64,000 nucleotides of DNA from Jannaschia sp. Os4 (GTDB lineage: Bacteria; Pseudomonadota; Alphaproteobacteria; Rhodobacterales; Rhodobacteraceae), in assembly GCF_016820245.1 (NCBI RefSeq), contig NZ_JAFCAR010000005.1:310001-374000 (forward strand), in the 5' to 3' direction. Position numbers and translations under genes: made by a program. Below, in pieces: positions 56,312 to 64,000 of the stretch. Numbering within the stretch: position 1 is the stretch's first letter; every line of letters starts with the position of its first letter. Under the pieces are notes generated by a model. The model was given only the letters and a program-made list of their open reading frames with translations, was not told where the DNA came from and did no database searches.

Positions 56312-57330
56312 CCGGCCTCGCGCCGCGGCTCGGCACCCTCGCCGTCGCCGCGCTGGGGACGCTCGCGTTCTGGGCGCTGGACCTGCCGCTGCCGTTCCTC
56401 TTCGGCCCGATGTTCGCCTGCCTCGCCGCCGCGCTGCTGCGCCTGCCGCTGGCGGGGCTGGGAAAGGTGTCGATCGCCGCGCGCACCGTGCTCGGCATCG
56501 CCGTCGGCGCGTCCCTCACCCCCGCCGTGGTCGCCGTGCTGCCGACGATGGCGCTGTCGCTGCTGCTGGTGCCGCTCTACGTGGCGGTCATCGCCGCCGT
56601 GGGGACGTGGTTCTTCCGCCGCCTGCGGTTCGACCCCGTGACGTCCTACTACGCCGCGATGCCCGGCGGGCTGCAGGACATGGTGATCTTCGGCTCCGAG
56701 GCGGGCGGCGACCCCCGCGCGCTCTCGCTGATCCAAGCGACGCGCGTGCTGCTGATCGTCACGCTGGCGCCGCTGATCCTGTCCGTGGGCTTCGGGGCCT
56801 CGCTCGACGCGCCCATCGGCGCGCCCGCCGCCGCGCTGCCGGTGGCGCAGATGGCGCTGATGGCCGCCGCCGGGGCCGTGGGGTGGTGGATCGCGGCGAA
56901 GGTCGGCCTGTTCGGGGCCTCGATCCTCGGGCCGCTGATCGCCGCGGGGGCGCTATCGCTGGCGGGCGTGCTGGAGCACCGACCGCCCGCCGAGGCGATC
57001 CTCGCCGCGCAGTTCCTCATCGGGATCGGCATCGGCGTCGGCTATCTCGGCGTGACCCCGGCCGAGGTCCGCCGCGACGTGGCCGCCGGGGTCGGCTTCG
57101 TCCTCGTGCTGGCCGTTCTCACGGTGGCCTTCGCCGAGGCGGTCGTCTGGCTGACCGGCGCACCGCATCTCGAGGCGTTCCTCGCCTTCGCCCCCGGCGG
57201 GCAGGCGGAGATGACGATCATCGCGATCCTCGTCGGGGCGGATCTGGGCTTCGTCGTGGTGCACCACCTCGTGCGGCTGGCGGTCGTGATCACCTGCGCG
57301 CCGCTCTTCGCGGGGCGGGGGACGAAGTGA
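56284..57330 (+). CDS. AbrB family membrane protein
   Basis: A 348-aa membrane protein with ten or so helices in two similar halves. Half one: [43 protein letters not shown], then [23 protein letters not shown]; half two: [35 protein letters not shown] and [33 protein letters not shown]. The PGG motif occurs once in each half. The family is sometimes called ammonia monooxygenase regulator. It begins at GTG inside ureG; a CTG at 56308 is an alternative. Function unknown; transport is likely. Confidence 0.88.
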
Positions 57331-57341
57331 GCGGGGCATCC

Positions 57342-57499
57342 GCGCGGAACGCGAGGGCAGGCGAGCCGCGCATCACCGGGCCGTCCCACGGCCCTGCGAT
57401 CCTGCGCCGCCGGCGCGACGGTCGGGCGGCGTGCGGGGGTGAGGGATAAAGCGCTTCGCGGAGGGGGCGGGTCGCCGCGCCACGGCCCTGCGATGCGCT
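57342..57499. repeat. Dispersed repeat, copy B (abrB-ggt gap)
   Basis: A ~158-bp direct copy of the element at 51546-51704. Blocks shared are GCGAGCCGCGCATC, CCGGGCCGTCC, TGCGGGGGTGAGGGATAAA, GGGTCGCCGCGCCACGGCCC. Within it CACGGCCCTGCGAT occurs twice (57387-57400 and 57481-57494). It ends right before the ggt start region. Confidence 0.8.
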
Positions 57500-57533
57500 A
57501 GTGTTCGTGTGGAGCACCATCGTAGAAGACTTC

Positions 57534-59300
57534 ATGCACCTCCAGCGCCCCGAACTCGCCGGCACCTTCGGCATGGTCGCCACCACCCACTGGCTCGCCT
57601 CCGCCGCCGGGATGCGGATGCTGGAGCTGGGCGGCACCGCCGCCGACGCCGCCGCCGCCGCCGGGATCACGCTGGGCGTGGTCGAGCCGCATCTCTGCGG
57701 ACCCTTGGGCGACATGCCCGCCCTCGTCTGGCCTGCGGGCGACGACGTCCCCCACGTGATCTGCGGGCAGGGCCCCGCGCCCGCCGGGGCGACCCGCGAC
57801 CACTACGTCGCCGAGGGGCTCGACCTCATACCCGGCGCGGGCCTGCTCGCCACCGTGATCCCCGGCGCGTGGGACGCGTGGATGCTGATGCTCCTGCGGG
57901 GCGGGTCGCTGCCCCTGCGGACGGTGATGGAGCCCGCGATCGCCGCCGCCCACGGCCACCCCCTGCTGCCGCGCGCGGCGGCGGGCATCGCCGAAATGGC
58001 CGACCTGTTCCGCGCCGAGTGGCCCTCCTCCGCCGCGACGTGGCTGCCCGGCGGCGCCGTCCCCGCGCCGGGCGAGGTCTTCGCCAATCCCGCCCTCGCC
58101 GCCTTCTGGGAGCGCCTGCTGGCGGAGGCGGAGGCCGCCGAGGGCCGCGCGGTGCAGATCGAGCGCGCCCGCACGGTCCACGCCGAGGGCTTCGTCGCGG
58201 AGGCGGTGCAGGCCCAGATCGACGCCGGGCCGGTCATGGACGGCACGGGCGCGCGGCGGGCGGGCGCCCTGTCGGCGGGGGACATGGCGGGGTGGCGGGC
58301 GACGGTCGAGCCGGCCCTCGCCGTCGACCACCACGGCTGGACCGTGTGGAAATGCGGGCCGTGGACCCAAGGCCCCGTCCTGCTCCAGACGCTGCTCATG
58401 CTGGAGGGCGACGACCTCTCGGCACCCGACTCGACCCATCTCGCCGTCGAGGCGCTCAAGCGCGCCTTCGCGGACCGGGAGGCCTACTACGGCGACCCGG
58501 ACCATTCGGACATCCCGACGGGCACGCTCCTGTCCCGTGACTTCGCCGCCGCGCGCCGCGCCACCATCGGCGACGCCGCCGCCGGGGAGGTCGCGCCCGG
58601 CCCGATCCCCGGGCGGGAGGCGTGGGCCGCCGCCGCCACGCGCCGCGCCCGCATGACGCCCGGCGCGGCGGGCCTCGGCGGGGGCGAGCCGACGATGGCG
58701 CATCTCGCCAACGCCCGGGGCGACACCGTCCACGTCGACGTGGTGGACCGCTGGGGCAACATGGTCTCGGCCACCCCCTCGGGCGGCTGGCTGAAGTCGA
58801 ACCCGGTCGTCCCCGGCCTCGGCGTGCCCCTGAACTCCCGCGCCCAGATGTTCTGGCTGGAGGAGGGGCGCCCGACGACCCTCGCGCCGGGGCGGCGCCC
58901 GCGCACGACCCTCTCCCCGTCGATGGCGCAGGCGCCGGACGGCACCCGGATGGCCTTCGGCACGCCCGGCGGCGACCAGCAGGACCAGTGGCAGGCGGCG
59001 TTCCTGCTGGGGATGATCCACCGGGGGCAGGGGATGCAGGCGGCCATCGAGGCCCCGCTCTTCCACACCGCCCAACTGACGGCGTCGTTCCACCCGCGCG
59101 GCCTGCGGCTCCGGCACCTGATGATCGAGCCGCATGCGGGCGAGGCCGCCATCGCGGACCTGCGGGCGCGCGGCCACGAGGTGGAGGTGGCCGAGCCGTG
59201 GTCGGTCGGGCGGCTCACGGCCGTCTCGCGCCGCCCCGACGGGGTGATGCGCGCGGCGGCGACGCCTCGGCTGGGGCAGGCCTACGCCGCCGGACGGTAG
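57534..59300 (+). CDS. Gamma-glutamyltransferase family protein
   Basis: A 588-aa Ntn-hydrolase of the gamma-glutamyltransferase family. N-terminal part: FGMVATTHWLASAAGMRMLELGGTAADAAAAAGITLGVVEPHLCG. The self-cleavage site is ANARGD / T-VHVDVVDRWGNMVSATPS, with T398 as nucleophile. The C-terminal small chain has MFWLEEGRPTTLAPGRRPRTTLSPSMA and FGTPGGDQQDQWQ. In E. coli GGT the matching residue is Thr391, so the activity site is intact. No signal peptide is seen with this start; a GTG at 57501 is also possible. The substrate may be glutathione or other gamma-glutamyl compounds. Confidence 0.9.
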   Translation: MHLQRPELAGTFGMVATTHWLASAAGMRMLELGGTAADAAAAAGITLGVVEPHLCGPLGDMPALVWPAGDDVPHVICGQGPAPAGATRDHYVAEGLDLIPGAGLLATVIPGAWDAWMLMLLRGGSLPLRTVMEPAIAAAHGHPLLPRAAAGIAEMADLFRAEWPSSAATWLPGGAVPAPGEVFANPALAAFWERLLAEAEAAEGRAVQIERARTVHAEGFVAEAVQAQIDAGPVMDGTGARRAGALSAGDMAGWRATVEPALAVDHHGWTVWKCGPWTQGPVLLQTLLMLEGDDLSAPDSTHLAVEALKRAFADREAYYGDPDHSDIPTGTLLSRDFAAARRATIGDAAAGEVAPGPIPGREAWAAAATRRARMTPGAAGLGGGEPTMAHLANARGDTVHVDVVDRWGNMVSATPSGGWLKSNPVVPGLGVPLNSRAQMFWLEEGRPTTLAPGRRPRTTLSPSMAQAPDGTRMAFGTPGGDQQDQWQAAFLLGMIHRGQGMQAAIEAPLFHTAQLTASFHPRGLRLRHLMIEPHAGEAAIADLRARGHEVEVAEPWSVGRLTAVSRRPDGVMRAAATPRLGQAYAAGR

Positions 59301-59346
59301 GCGAAGTCTTTCGAAGACTTCGCTTACGGACGCTTACGAAGCGTCC
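59301..59346. terminator. Two tandem hairpins between ggt and metR
   Basis: GCGAAGTCTT (59301-59310), loop TCG, AAGACTTCGC (59314-59323): a perfect 10-bp stem. Then GGACGCTT (59328-59335), loop ACG, AAGCGTCC (59339-59346): a perfect 8-bp stem that includes the last codons of metR. They sit at the convergence of two genes. Confidence 0.75.
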
Positions 59347-60257
59347 GCCATCCCCCGCATCTTGATCGGCTCCGTCCGCATCAGGCCCAGCACGTGCGCC
59401 ATGTAGGGCCGCGCCGCGTCCGCCTCGCGCACCGCCGCGTAGAGCCGCCGGGTCACGCCCCGCGCCGTCAGCGGGCGGGTCACGTAGTCCGACGACCCCC
59501 GCACCTCCCGCAGCACCCAGTCGGGCAGCACCGCCACCCCGCGCTGCGACGCCACGAGAAGCAGGATCACGGCCGTCAGCTCCACCTGCCGGACCGCCGC
59601 GGGCTCCACCCCGGCGGGGATCAGCAGTTGCGAGAACACGTCCAGCCGGGGCCGGTCCACGGGGTAGGTGATCAGCGTCTCGCCGCGGAAGTCCTCGGCC
59701 TCGACGTGGGGCCTCGCCGCGAGCGGATGGGACGCCGCGGCGACGAAGACCGGCTCGTAGTCGAAGAGCGGGCGGAAGGTCACGCCGGGCAGATCCTCGG
59801 GGTCGGACGACACCACGAGGTCCACCTCCTCGCGCTGCAAGGCGGGCAGGGCCTTGAACTGCAGGCCGGGGCGGATGTCGACGTCCACGTCCGGCCACGC
59901 GCGGCGGAACCGCTCCAGCACCGGGAACAGCCACTCGTAGCAGGCGTGGCACTCGATCGCGATGTGCAGGCGGCCCGCCCGGCCCGCGTGGAGGCCCGCG
60001 AACTCCTCCTCCACCGCCTCGACCTGCGGCAGCACCTGCTCGGCCAGACGCAGCAGCCGCTCGCCCGCCGGGGACAGGCGCATCGGCTTGGTGCGGCGCA
60101 CGAACAGCTCCATCCCCACCAGCCCCTCTAGGTTCTTCACCTGATGGCTGAGCGCCGACTGCGTCACCGCCATCCGCTCGGCGGCGCGGGCGAAGCTGCC
60201 CGCCTCGTGGATGGCGCGGATGGTGCGGAGGTGGCGGAACTCGAGATGCAGCTTCAT
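59334..60257 (-). CDS. metR: LysR-type regulator, MetR-like
   Basis: A 307-aa LTTR. The N-terminal HTH is LEFRHLRTIRAIHEAGSFARAAERMAVTQSALSHQVKNLE. The effector domain begins with RAGRLHIAIECHACYEWLFPVLERFRRAWPDVD, the specific MetR-type segment (ECH-x-C-x-x-W-L). It is divergent from metF, the classical MetR arrangement; homocysteine is the usual co-effector. A 13-nt dyad lies in the gap between them. Its end forms a terminator stem. Confidence 0.9.
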   Translation of the reverse strand: MKLHLEFRHLRTIRAIHEAGSFARAAERMAVTQSALSHQVKNLEGLVGMELFVRRTKPMRLSPAGERLLRLAEQVLPQVEAVEEEFAGLHAGRAGRLHIAIECHACYEWLFPVLERFRRAWPDVDVDIRPGLQFKALPALQREEVDLVVSSDPEDLPGVTFRPLFDYEPVFVAAASHPLAARPHVEAEDFRGETLITYPVDRPRLDVFSQLLIPAGVEPAAVRQVELTAVILLLVASQRGVAVLPDWVLREVRGSSDYVTRPLTARGVTRRLYAAVREADAARPYMAHVLGLMRTEPIKMRGMADAS

Positions 60258-60288
60258 GCGGCGCGCCTCAACATCGGGGTGAGCGTTA

Positions 60289-60301
60289 TGAGCCTGTCTC
60301 A
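60289..60301. promoter_or_regulatory. Candidate MetR operator between metR and metF
   Basis: TGAG-CCTGT-CTCA is a perfect dyad with 4-nt arms and 5-nt spacer, matching the shape of the MetR consensus TGAA-N5-TTCA. It lies 31 nt from the metR start and 49 nt from the metF start. Confidence 0.5.
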
Positions 60302-60350
60302 CGGAACGTCCCCCCGGCACAACGGCGTTGCAGTCCCGAGAGGTGCCCCG

Positions 60351-61202
60351 ATGCCGACCCCGTCCGTCTCCTTCGAGTTCTTCCCGCCCCGCTCGGACGC
60401 CGCCCGCGACCGGATGGACCGCGGCGTCGACGCGCTGGCGCCGCTCGGGCCCGCGTGGATGAGCGTCACCTACGGCGCGGGCGGCTCGACCCGCGACGGC
60501 ACCGCGGACGCGGCCCGCCGGATCAGGGCCCGCACCGGCGCGCGCGTGATGGCCCACCTCACCTTGGGCGGCCAGTCCCGCGACGAGGTGCTGGAGGCCG
60601 CCGAGGCGCTGCGCGCGGCGGGGGTCCGCGACCTGCTCTGCCTGCGCGGCGACCCTGCGGAGGAGGGCGCCGCGTTCGCGCCGCACCCGGACGGCTTCCG
60701 CGACGTGCCCGAGATGATGGCCGCGCTGCCCGGCTTCACCCTCCGGGTGGCCTGCTACCCGGAGGCGCATCCCGACGCGCGCTCGCCCGACGCCTGCCTC
60801 GACTGGCTGCGGCGCAAGGTCGACGCGGGCGCGACCGAGGCGATCGGCCAGTTCTTCTTCGACCCGGCCACGTTCCTGCGCTTCCGGGACCGCGCCGCCG
60901 CGGCGGGGATCGGCGGCGTCATCGTCCCCGGCCTGCTCCCGGTCCGCGACTGGCCCAAGGCGCAGCGCTTCGCCGCGTCCTGCGGGGCCGCCATCCCTCC
61001 GGATCTCGCCGAGGCGTTCGATCGCGCCCACCGCCACGGCCGCGCCGACGACTTCGCGCTGGCCACGACCTGCGAGATGGCCGACGCGCTCGTCCGCGAG
61101 GGCGTTGGGCGGCTCCACTTCTACACGTTGAACCGCGCCGAGCCCGTCCGGGCCGTCTGCCGCGCCCTCGGCGTGGGCCGATCGCTCGCGGCGGTGGCGT
61201 GA
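60351..61202 (+). CDS. metF: 5,10-methylenetetrahydrofolate reductase
   Basis: A 283-aa FAD-dependent TIM-barrel reductase making 5-methyltetrahydrofolate for methionine synthesis. SFEFFPPRSDAA; WMSVTYGAGGSTRDGT; VMAHLTLGGQSRDEV; DLLCLRGDP; ACYPEAHPDARSPDACLDWLRRKVDAGATEAIGQFFFDPATFLRFRD; C-terminal LHFYTLNRAEPVRAV. Length is normal (about 290). Transcribed away from metR, from which a MetR site is inferred. Confidence 0.97.
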   Translation: MPTPSVSFEFFPPRSDAARDRMDRGVDALAPLGPAWMSVTYGAGGSTRDGTADAARRIRARTGARVMAHLTLGGQSRDEVLEAAEALRAAGVRDLLCLRGDPAEEGAAFAPHPDGFRDVPEMMAALPGFTLRVACYPEAHPDARSPDACLDWLRRKVDAGATEAIGQFFFDPATFLRFRDRAAAAGIGGVIVPGLLPVRDWPKAQRFAASCGAAIPPDLAEAFDRAHRHGRADDFALATTCEMADALVREGVGRLHFYTLNRAEPVRAVCRALGVGRSLAAVA

Positions 61203-61230
61203 GGCCGGGTGGGGGTCTAGCCTCCGCCCC

Positions 61231-61710
61231 ATGACCTTCTTCGCCGAGTCGCCCGCCGACCTCGCCACGCGCGACCGGCTCCTGTCGATGTCCGGCCTCG
61301 CCTTCATGCAGGCCACGCGCGACGGCACCCTGCCGCAGCCGCCCATCGCCCGCGTCCTGGGCTACCGGCTGACGGAGGTGGAGGACGGGCGCGTGGTGTT
61401 CGAGGGGACGCCCGGCTTCGACCACACCAACCCGATGGGGACGGTGCACGGGGGCTGGTACGGCACGCTGCTCGACAGCGCGATGGCCTGCGCGGTGATG
61501 ACCAAGGTGCCGCGGGGCAGCTTCTACACCACGCTCGAGTACAAGGTGAACGTGACGCGCAACCTGCCCGTCGGCACGCCGATCCGCTGCGAGGGGGCCG
61601 TGTCCCACGCGGGCCGGACCACCGGCGTCGCGTCCGGCGAGCTCCGGGGCCGGGACGACGGGACGCTCTACGCGACGGGATCGACGACATGCCTGATCAT
61701 GCAGGGATGA
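61231..61710 (+). CDS. PaaI family thioesterase (hotdog fold)
   Basis: A 159-aa hotdog-fold acyl-CoA thioesterase. Core: TEVEDGRVVFEGTPGFDHTNPMGTVHGGWYGTLLDSAMACAVMTKVP, with the H-x-G-G hot-dog turn and Asp, and TTLEYKVNVTRNLPVGTPIRCEG. It ends with DGTLYATGSTTCLIMQG. The next thioesterase gene begins within its stop region, so the two are coupled. Confidence 0.9.
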   Translation: MTFFAESPADLATRDRLLSMSGLAFMQATRDGTLPQPPIARVLGYRLTEVEDGRVVFEGTPGFDHTNPMGTVHGGWYGTLLDSAMACAVMTKVPRGSFYTTLEYKVNVTRNLPVGTPIRCEGAVSHAGRTTGVASGELRGRDDGTLYATGSTTCLIMQG

Positions 61711-62126
61711 GCCCCCGCATGGCGGAGGCCGCGATCCGCGCCTCCTTCGCGCGGCAGGCGATGATGACGACGCTCGGGGCCGCGATGGAGACGGTGGCAT
61801 CCGGCGAGGTCGCGCTGTCCGCCCCCGTGGCGGGGCACGTCACGCAGCAGCATGGCGTCGCCCATGCCGGGCTGACCTTCGCGCTCGCCGACTCGGCGGC
61901 CGGCTACGCGGCGCTCACCACGATGCCCGAGGGCTCCGAGGTCGTCACCTCCGAGTTCCGCATCTCGCTGCTCGCCCCCGGGGCCGGTCCGGTCCTGCGG
62001 GCGACGGGCCGGGTGGTCCGGCCCGGCCGACGGCTCGTCGCGGTGGCGGCGGACGTGTGGGGCGGGGCGGACGGCACGGTGCACGTGGCCACCGCGCTCG
62101 GCACCATGGTGCCGGTGCGGCCCTAG
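61689..62126 (+). CDS. PaaI family thioesterase, second copy
   Basis: A 145-aa hotdog-fold protein: VTQQHGVAHAGLTFALADSAAGYAALTTMPEGSEVVTSEFRISLLAPGAG, with the typical HAG turn and Asp. It starts at ATG 61689 inside the preceding gene; an alternative ATG at 61707 would give an ATGA overlap. The pair are distant in sequence, so not a recent duplication. Its stop overlaps the convergent sulfotransferase-like gene by 4 nt. Confidence 0.88.
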   Translation: MPDHAGMSPRMAEAAIRASFARQAMMTTLGAAMETVASGEVALSAPVAGHVTQQHGVAHAGLTFALADSAAGYAALTTMPEGSEVVTSEFRISLLAPGAGPVLRATGRVVRPGRRLVAVAADVWGGADGTVHVATALGTMVPVRP

Positions 62127-63157
62127 CGGCGCCACCACGGACGGCGGGGCGCCCGCGCGCGCGGCGCCTCGGGCGCGGGAGGGCGCGGGTCCGCGTCGCG
62201 CGCCGCGCGCAGCGCCGCCACCTCCGCCTCCAGCCGCTCCAGCCGCAGGGCCTGCCCGAGCGCGAGATCCGCGAGGTGATCCAGCACCTCGGCCCGGACC
62301 GCCTCGGGCGCGACGGACCGGCCGGTCCCGGCCCCGCCGCCGCGCACCTCCAGCCCCGTCGCCTCGGCGAAGCGGTCGAACAGGTCCGCGCTCTCGTCCA
62401 CCACCGCCTGCGCCGCGCGCGTGTCCAGCGCGCGCGCCGCCATCTCGGCCACGTCGCGCGGGCCGTCGTCGCGGAGGTCGGCGCGCACCGCGCGGTCGAA
62501 CGCCTCGGGCAGCACCGGGCCCGCGTGGCGGTCCGCGAACAGCGCGCGCAGCACGGTCTCCGCCCGGCCGGGGCTCGCGTAGACGGGGGCCGTCCGCGGC
62601 TCCAGCGGCACGCCGATGCGCGCGGCGAAGTCGGCGACCACGTCGCCCGCCGCCTCGTAGGACGCCACCTCGCAGGCCGCCCCCACCCGCGCGCGCCACC
62701 GGATCGGGCCGTTGTAGGCGACCACCAGGCGCCGCGCGCTCTCGGGGAAGGCAGGGACGGGGCCCTTGCGTGTCTTGTGGCGCACGGCCCACTGGACATG
62801 GGCCGAGGCCAGCCAGTCGCGCGGATCGCGGGCGTAGATGACCACCCGAAGGTCGGCGCGCGCGCGCAGCCGGGCGACGAAGGGGTCGATCGCGTCGGGG
62901 GCCGCCGAGAGCGACTCGTTCGAGACGACGACCTTGGCCGCGTCGAGGCCCAGGAGGTGGTCGGCCCGCGCGGTCCACGTGGCGGCGTCGGACCGCAGGT
63001 AGCCCACCGGCGTGGTCGGCGCCTCGCCCGGCGCGACGGGGCGCATCCCGGCGTAGACCGCGCCGTGCGCGGCCAAGGCGTCCGTCGAGCGCGCGAGCGC
63101 GTCCTGGATCGCGGTCGAGCCGTTCTTGCCCATCCCGACATGGAGGATGACCTGCAT
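62123..63157 (-). CDS. Sulfotransferase-like P-loop protein
   Basis: A 344-aa protein. The N-terminal loop is ILHVGMGKNGSTAIQDAL, matching the 5'-phosphosulfate-binding loop of sulfotransferases; VVVSNESLSA and VIYARDPRDWLASAHVQWAV correspond to the 3'-phosphate-binding segment. C-terminal ~60 residues are a coiled-coil-like LERLEAEVAALRAARD followed by a Pro/Arg-rich tail. Probably sulfates a glycan or lipid, or is a related transferase; the substrate is unknown. Related to 48492-49352. Confidence 0.82.
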   Translation of the reverse strand: MQVILHVGMGKNGSTAIQDALARSTDALAAHGAVYAGMRPVAPGEAPTTPVGYLRSDAATWTARADHLLGLDAAKVVVSNESLSAAPDAIDPFVARLRARADLRVVIYARDPRDWLASAHVQWAVRHKTRKGPVPAFPESARRLVVAYNGPIRWRARVGAACEVASYEAAGDVVADFAARIGVPLEPRTAPVYASPGRAETVLRALFADRHAGPVLPEAFDRAVRADLRDDGPRDVAEMAARALDTRAAQAVVDESADLFDRFAEATGLEVRGGGAGTGRSVAPEAVRAEVLDHLADLALGQALRLERLEAEVAALRAARDADPRPPAPEAPRARAPRRPWWRR

Positions 63158-63190
63158 CGTGCGCTCCGGCGGCGGGACGTCGCGCGGACC

Positions 63191-63913
63191 CTAGCCGTCC
63201 TGCCGCGCCGCCTCCACCATCTCGGCCATCGCGTCCGCGTCCACGAGGCCGGGGGCCGTCCGGTCGCCGATCACGAAGGAGGGCGTCCCGGAGAAGCCGA
63301 GCTGGCGGGCCAGCGCCATCGACCCGTCGATATGCGCCTGCACCTCCGGCGCCGCCATGTCCGCGCGCAGCCGGTCGAGGTCGAGCCCGACCTCGCCCGC
63401 GACGCGCATCACCGACGCCTCGTCGACGCGCCCGCTCTGGCCCATGAGCGCGTCGTGCATCTCTTGGTAGAGGCCCTGCTCGCGCGCGGCGAGCGCGGCC
63501 TGCGCGGCGACGACGGAGCCTTCGCCGAGGATTGGCCACTCGCGGTAGACGATCCGCACGTCGTCGTCGCGGTCCAGCAGGGCCGTCACCTCGTCGCCCG
63601 CGCGGCGGCAGTAGGGGCAGTTGTAGTCGAAGAACTCGACCACCGTCACCGATCCGTCCGGGTTGCCGCCCACCGGCGCGTTGGGGTCGCGCTCCAGCAG
63701 GTCGCGGTTGTCCGACAGGCTCGCCTGCGCCGCGGCGGCCGCTTCGGCCTCGTCGCGGGCCTGCAGGATGGCGACGGCCTCCATCACGATCTCGGGGTTC
63801 TCGAGGATCGCCTGCAGCGCGAGCTGCTTGATCTCCTCCTCCGAGAAGTCCTGCGCGGCGGCGGGCGCGGCGAGGAGCAGGGCGGCGAGGGGGGCGGCAA
63901 CGAGGCGGCGCAT
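63191..63913 (-). CDS. DsbA family thiol-disulfide oxidoreductase
   Basis: A 240-aa periplasmic protein with signal peptide MRRLVAAPLAALLLAAPAAAQ. A helical N-terminal region (EEIKQLALQAILENPEIVMEAVAILQARDEAEAAAAAQ) precedes a thioredoxin-like domain with C99-P-Y-C102 in VVEFFDYNCPYCRRAG, VYREWPILGEGS and the cis-Pro in FSGTPSFVIGD. The family is DsbA/Com1-like with the DUF-type N-terminal extension. It forms or reshuffles disulfides, perhaps also for the Cys-rich secreted peptides of the window (inference). Confidence 0.93.
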   Translation of the reverse strand: MRRLVAAPLAALLLAAPAAAQDFSEEEIKQLALQAILENPEIVMEAVAILQARDEAEAAAAAQASLSDNRDLLERDPNAPVGGNPDGSVTVVEFFDYNCPYCRRAGDEVTALLDRDDDVRIVYREWPILGEGSVVAAQAALAAREQGLYQEMHDALMGQSGRVDEASVMRVAGEVGLDLDRLRADMAAPEVQAHIDGSMALARQLGFSGTPSFVIGDRTAPGLVDADAMAEMVEAARQDG

Positions 63914-64000
63914 CTGTGTCTCCCGGAAAGGTCGGCCCCGGTGATGGCAGCGGCGGGCGGGGGGCGCAACGGGGCGGGGGCCGCGATGGGCGATCCGCCG
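63914..64000. other. End of window, no gene recognised
   Basis: Eighty-seven bases upstream of the DsbA-like gene. They hold its probable promoter and the edge of the window. I see no gene that can be supported here. Confidence 0.4.

Overview
The window is about 64 kb of very GC-rich DNA (roughly 70% G+C or more by eye) packed with short intergenic gaps and 1-8 nt start/stop overlaps. Gene content (form II CoxL operon, DUF6314, type-2 ArgC, valine degradation genes, urease operon, MetR/MetF pair, many small Rhodobacteraceae-type hypotheticals) points to an alphaproteobacterium of the family Rhodobacteraceae (Roseobacter-like). This taxonomic call is inference from content and composition. I see no prophage, insertion sequence, CRISPR array or rRNA; the region reads as ordinary chromosome with metabolic islands.

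Layout. 1-9.5 kb: a molybdenum hydroxylase locus (coxE-like VWA protein, an OmpA protein, xdhC, a molybdopterin-binding protein, coxS, coxL, coxM); CoxL has the form II AYRGAGR motif, so the substrate is unknown, and a strong hairpin plus T-tract sits between coxS and coxL. 9.5-12.9 kb: a structured 390-bp non-coding stretch, a frameshifted lipoprotein gene, infC with an apparent AUA start, an acidic membrane protein and an RraA-like aldolase. 12.9-17.5 kb (minus): an ABC importer without its ATPase, a phytanoyl-CoA-dioxygenase-like oxygenase and a receiver protein. 17.5-20.7 kb (minus): a three-gene nitrile hydratase / thiocyanate hydrolase set coupled to a DUF442 protein, then TrkH. 20.8-24.1 kb: prpE and a soluble hybrid kinase. 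24.1-29.3 kb (minus): an amidohydrolase and the ligase-associated DNA repair ligase and exonuclease, separated by two alpha/beta hydrolases.

29.4-37.3 kb: argC flanked by two secreted proteins with the same Cys motif and leader, an MFS transporter, an EEP-family hydrolase, purB, two small genes, a hydrolase-OsmC fusion and BamE. 37.5-44.9 kb: YceD (DUF177) and a valine degradation set (mmsB, hydroxyisobutyryl-CoA hydrolase, acyl-CoA dehydrogenase, mmsA), interrupted by an AT-richer small membrane gene and by a kinase, an L,D-transpeptidase and a DUF805 protein. 45-49.4 kb: CBS protein, small genes, Rieske oxygenase, a novel repeat protein and a sulfotransferase-like protein.

49.5-59.3 kb: tRNA-Thr(UGU), an 11-bp tandem repeat array, then PPC-ureDAB-ureC-(two extra genes)-ureEFG-abrB and a gamma-glutamyltransferase; two copies of a ~159-bp direct repeat bracket ureC to abrB. 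59.3-64 kb: metR/metF divergent pair with a candidate MetR site, two thioesterases, a second sulfotransferase-like protein and a DsbA-like oxidoreductase. Nitrogen release (urease, nitrile or thiocyanate hydrolysis, gamma-glutamyl hydrolysis) and branched-chain or propionyl-CoA catabolism are the recurring metabolic themes.
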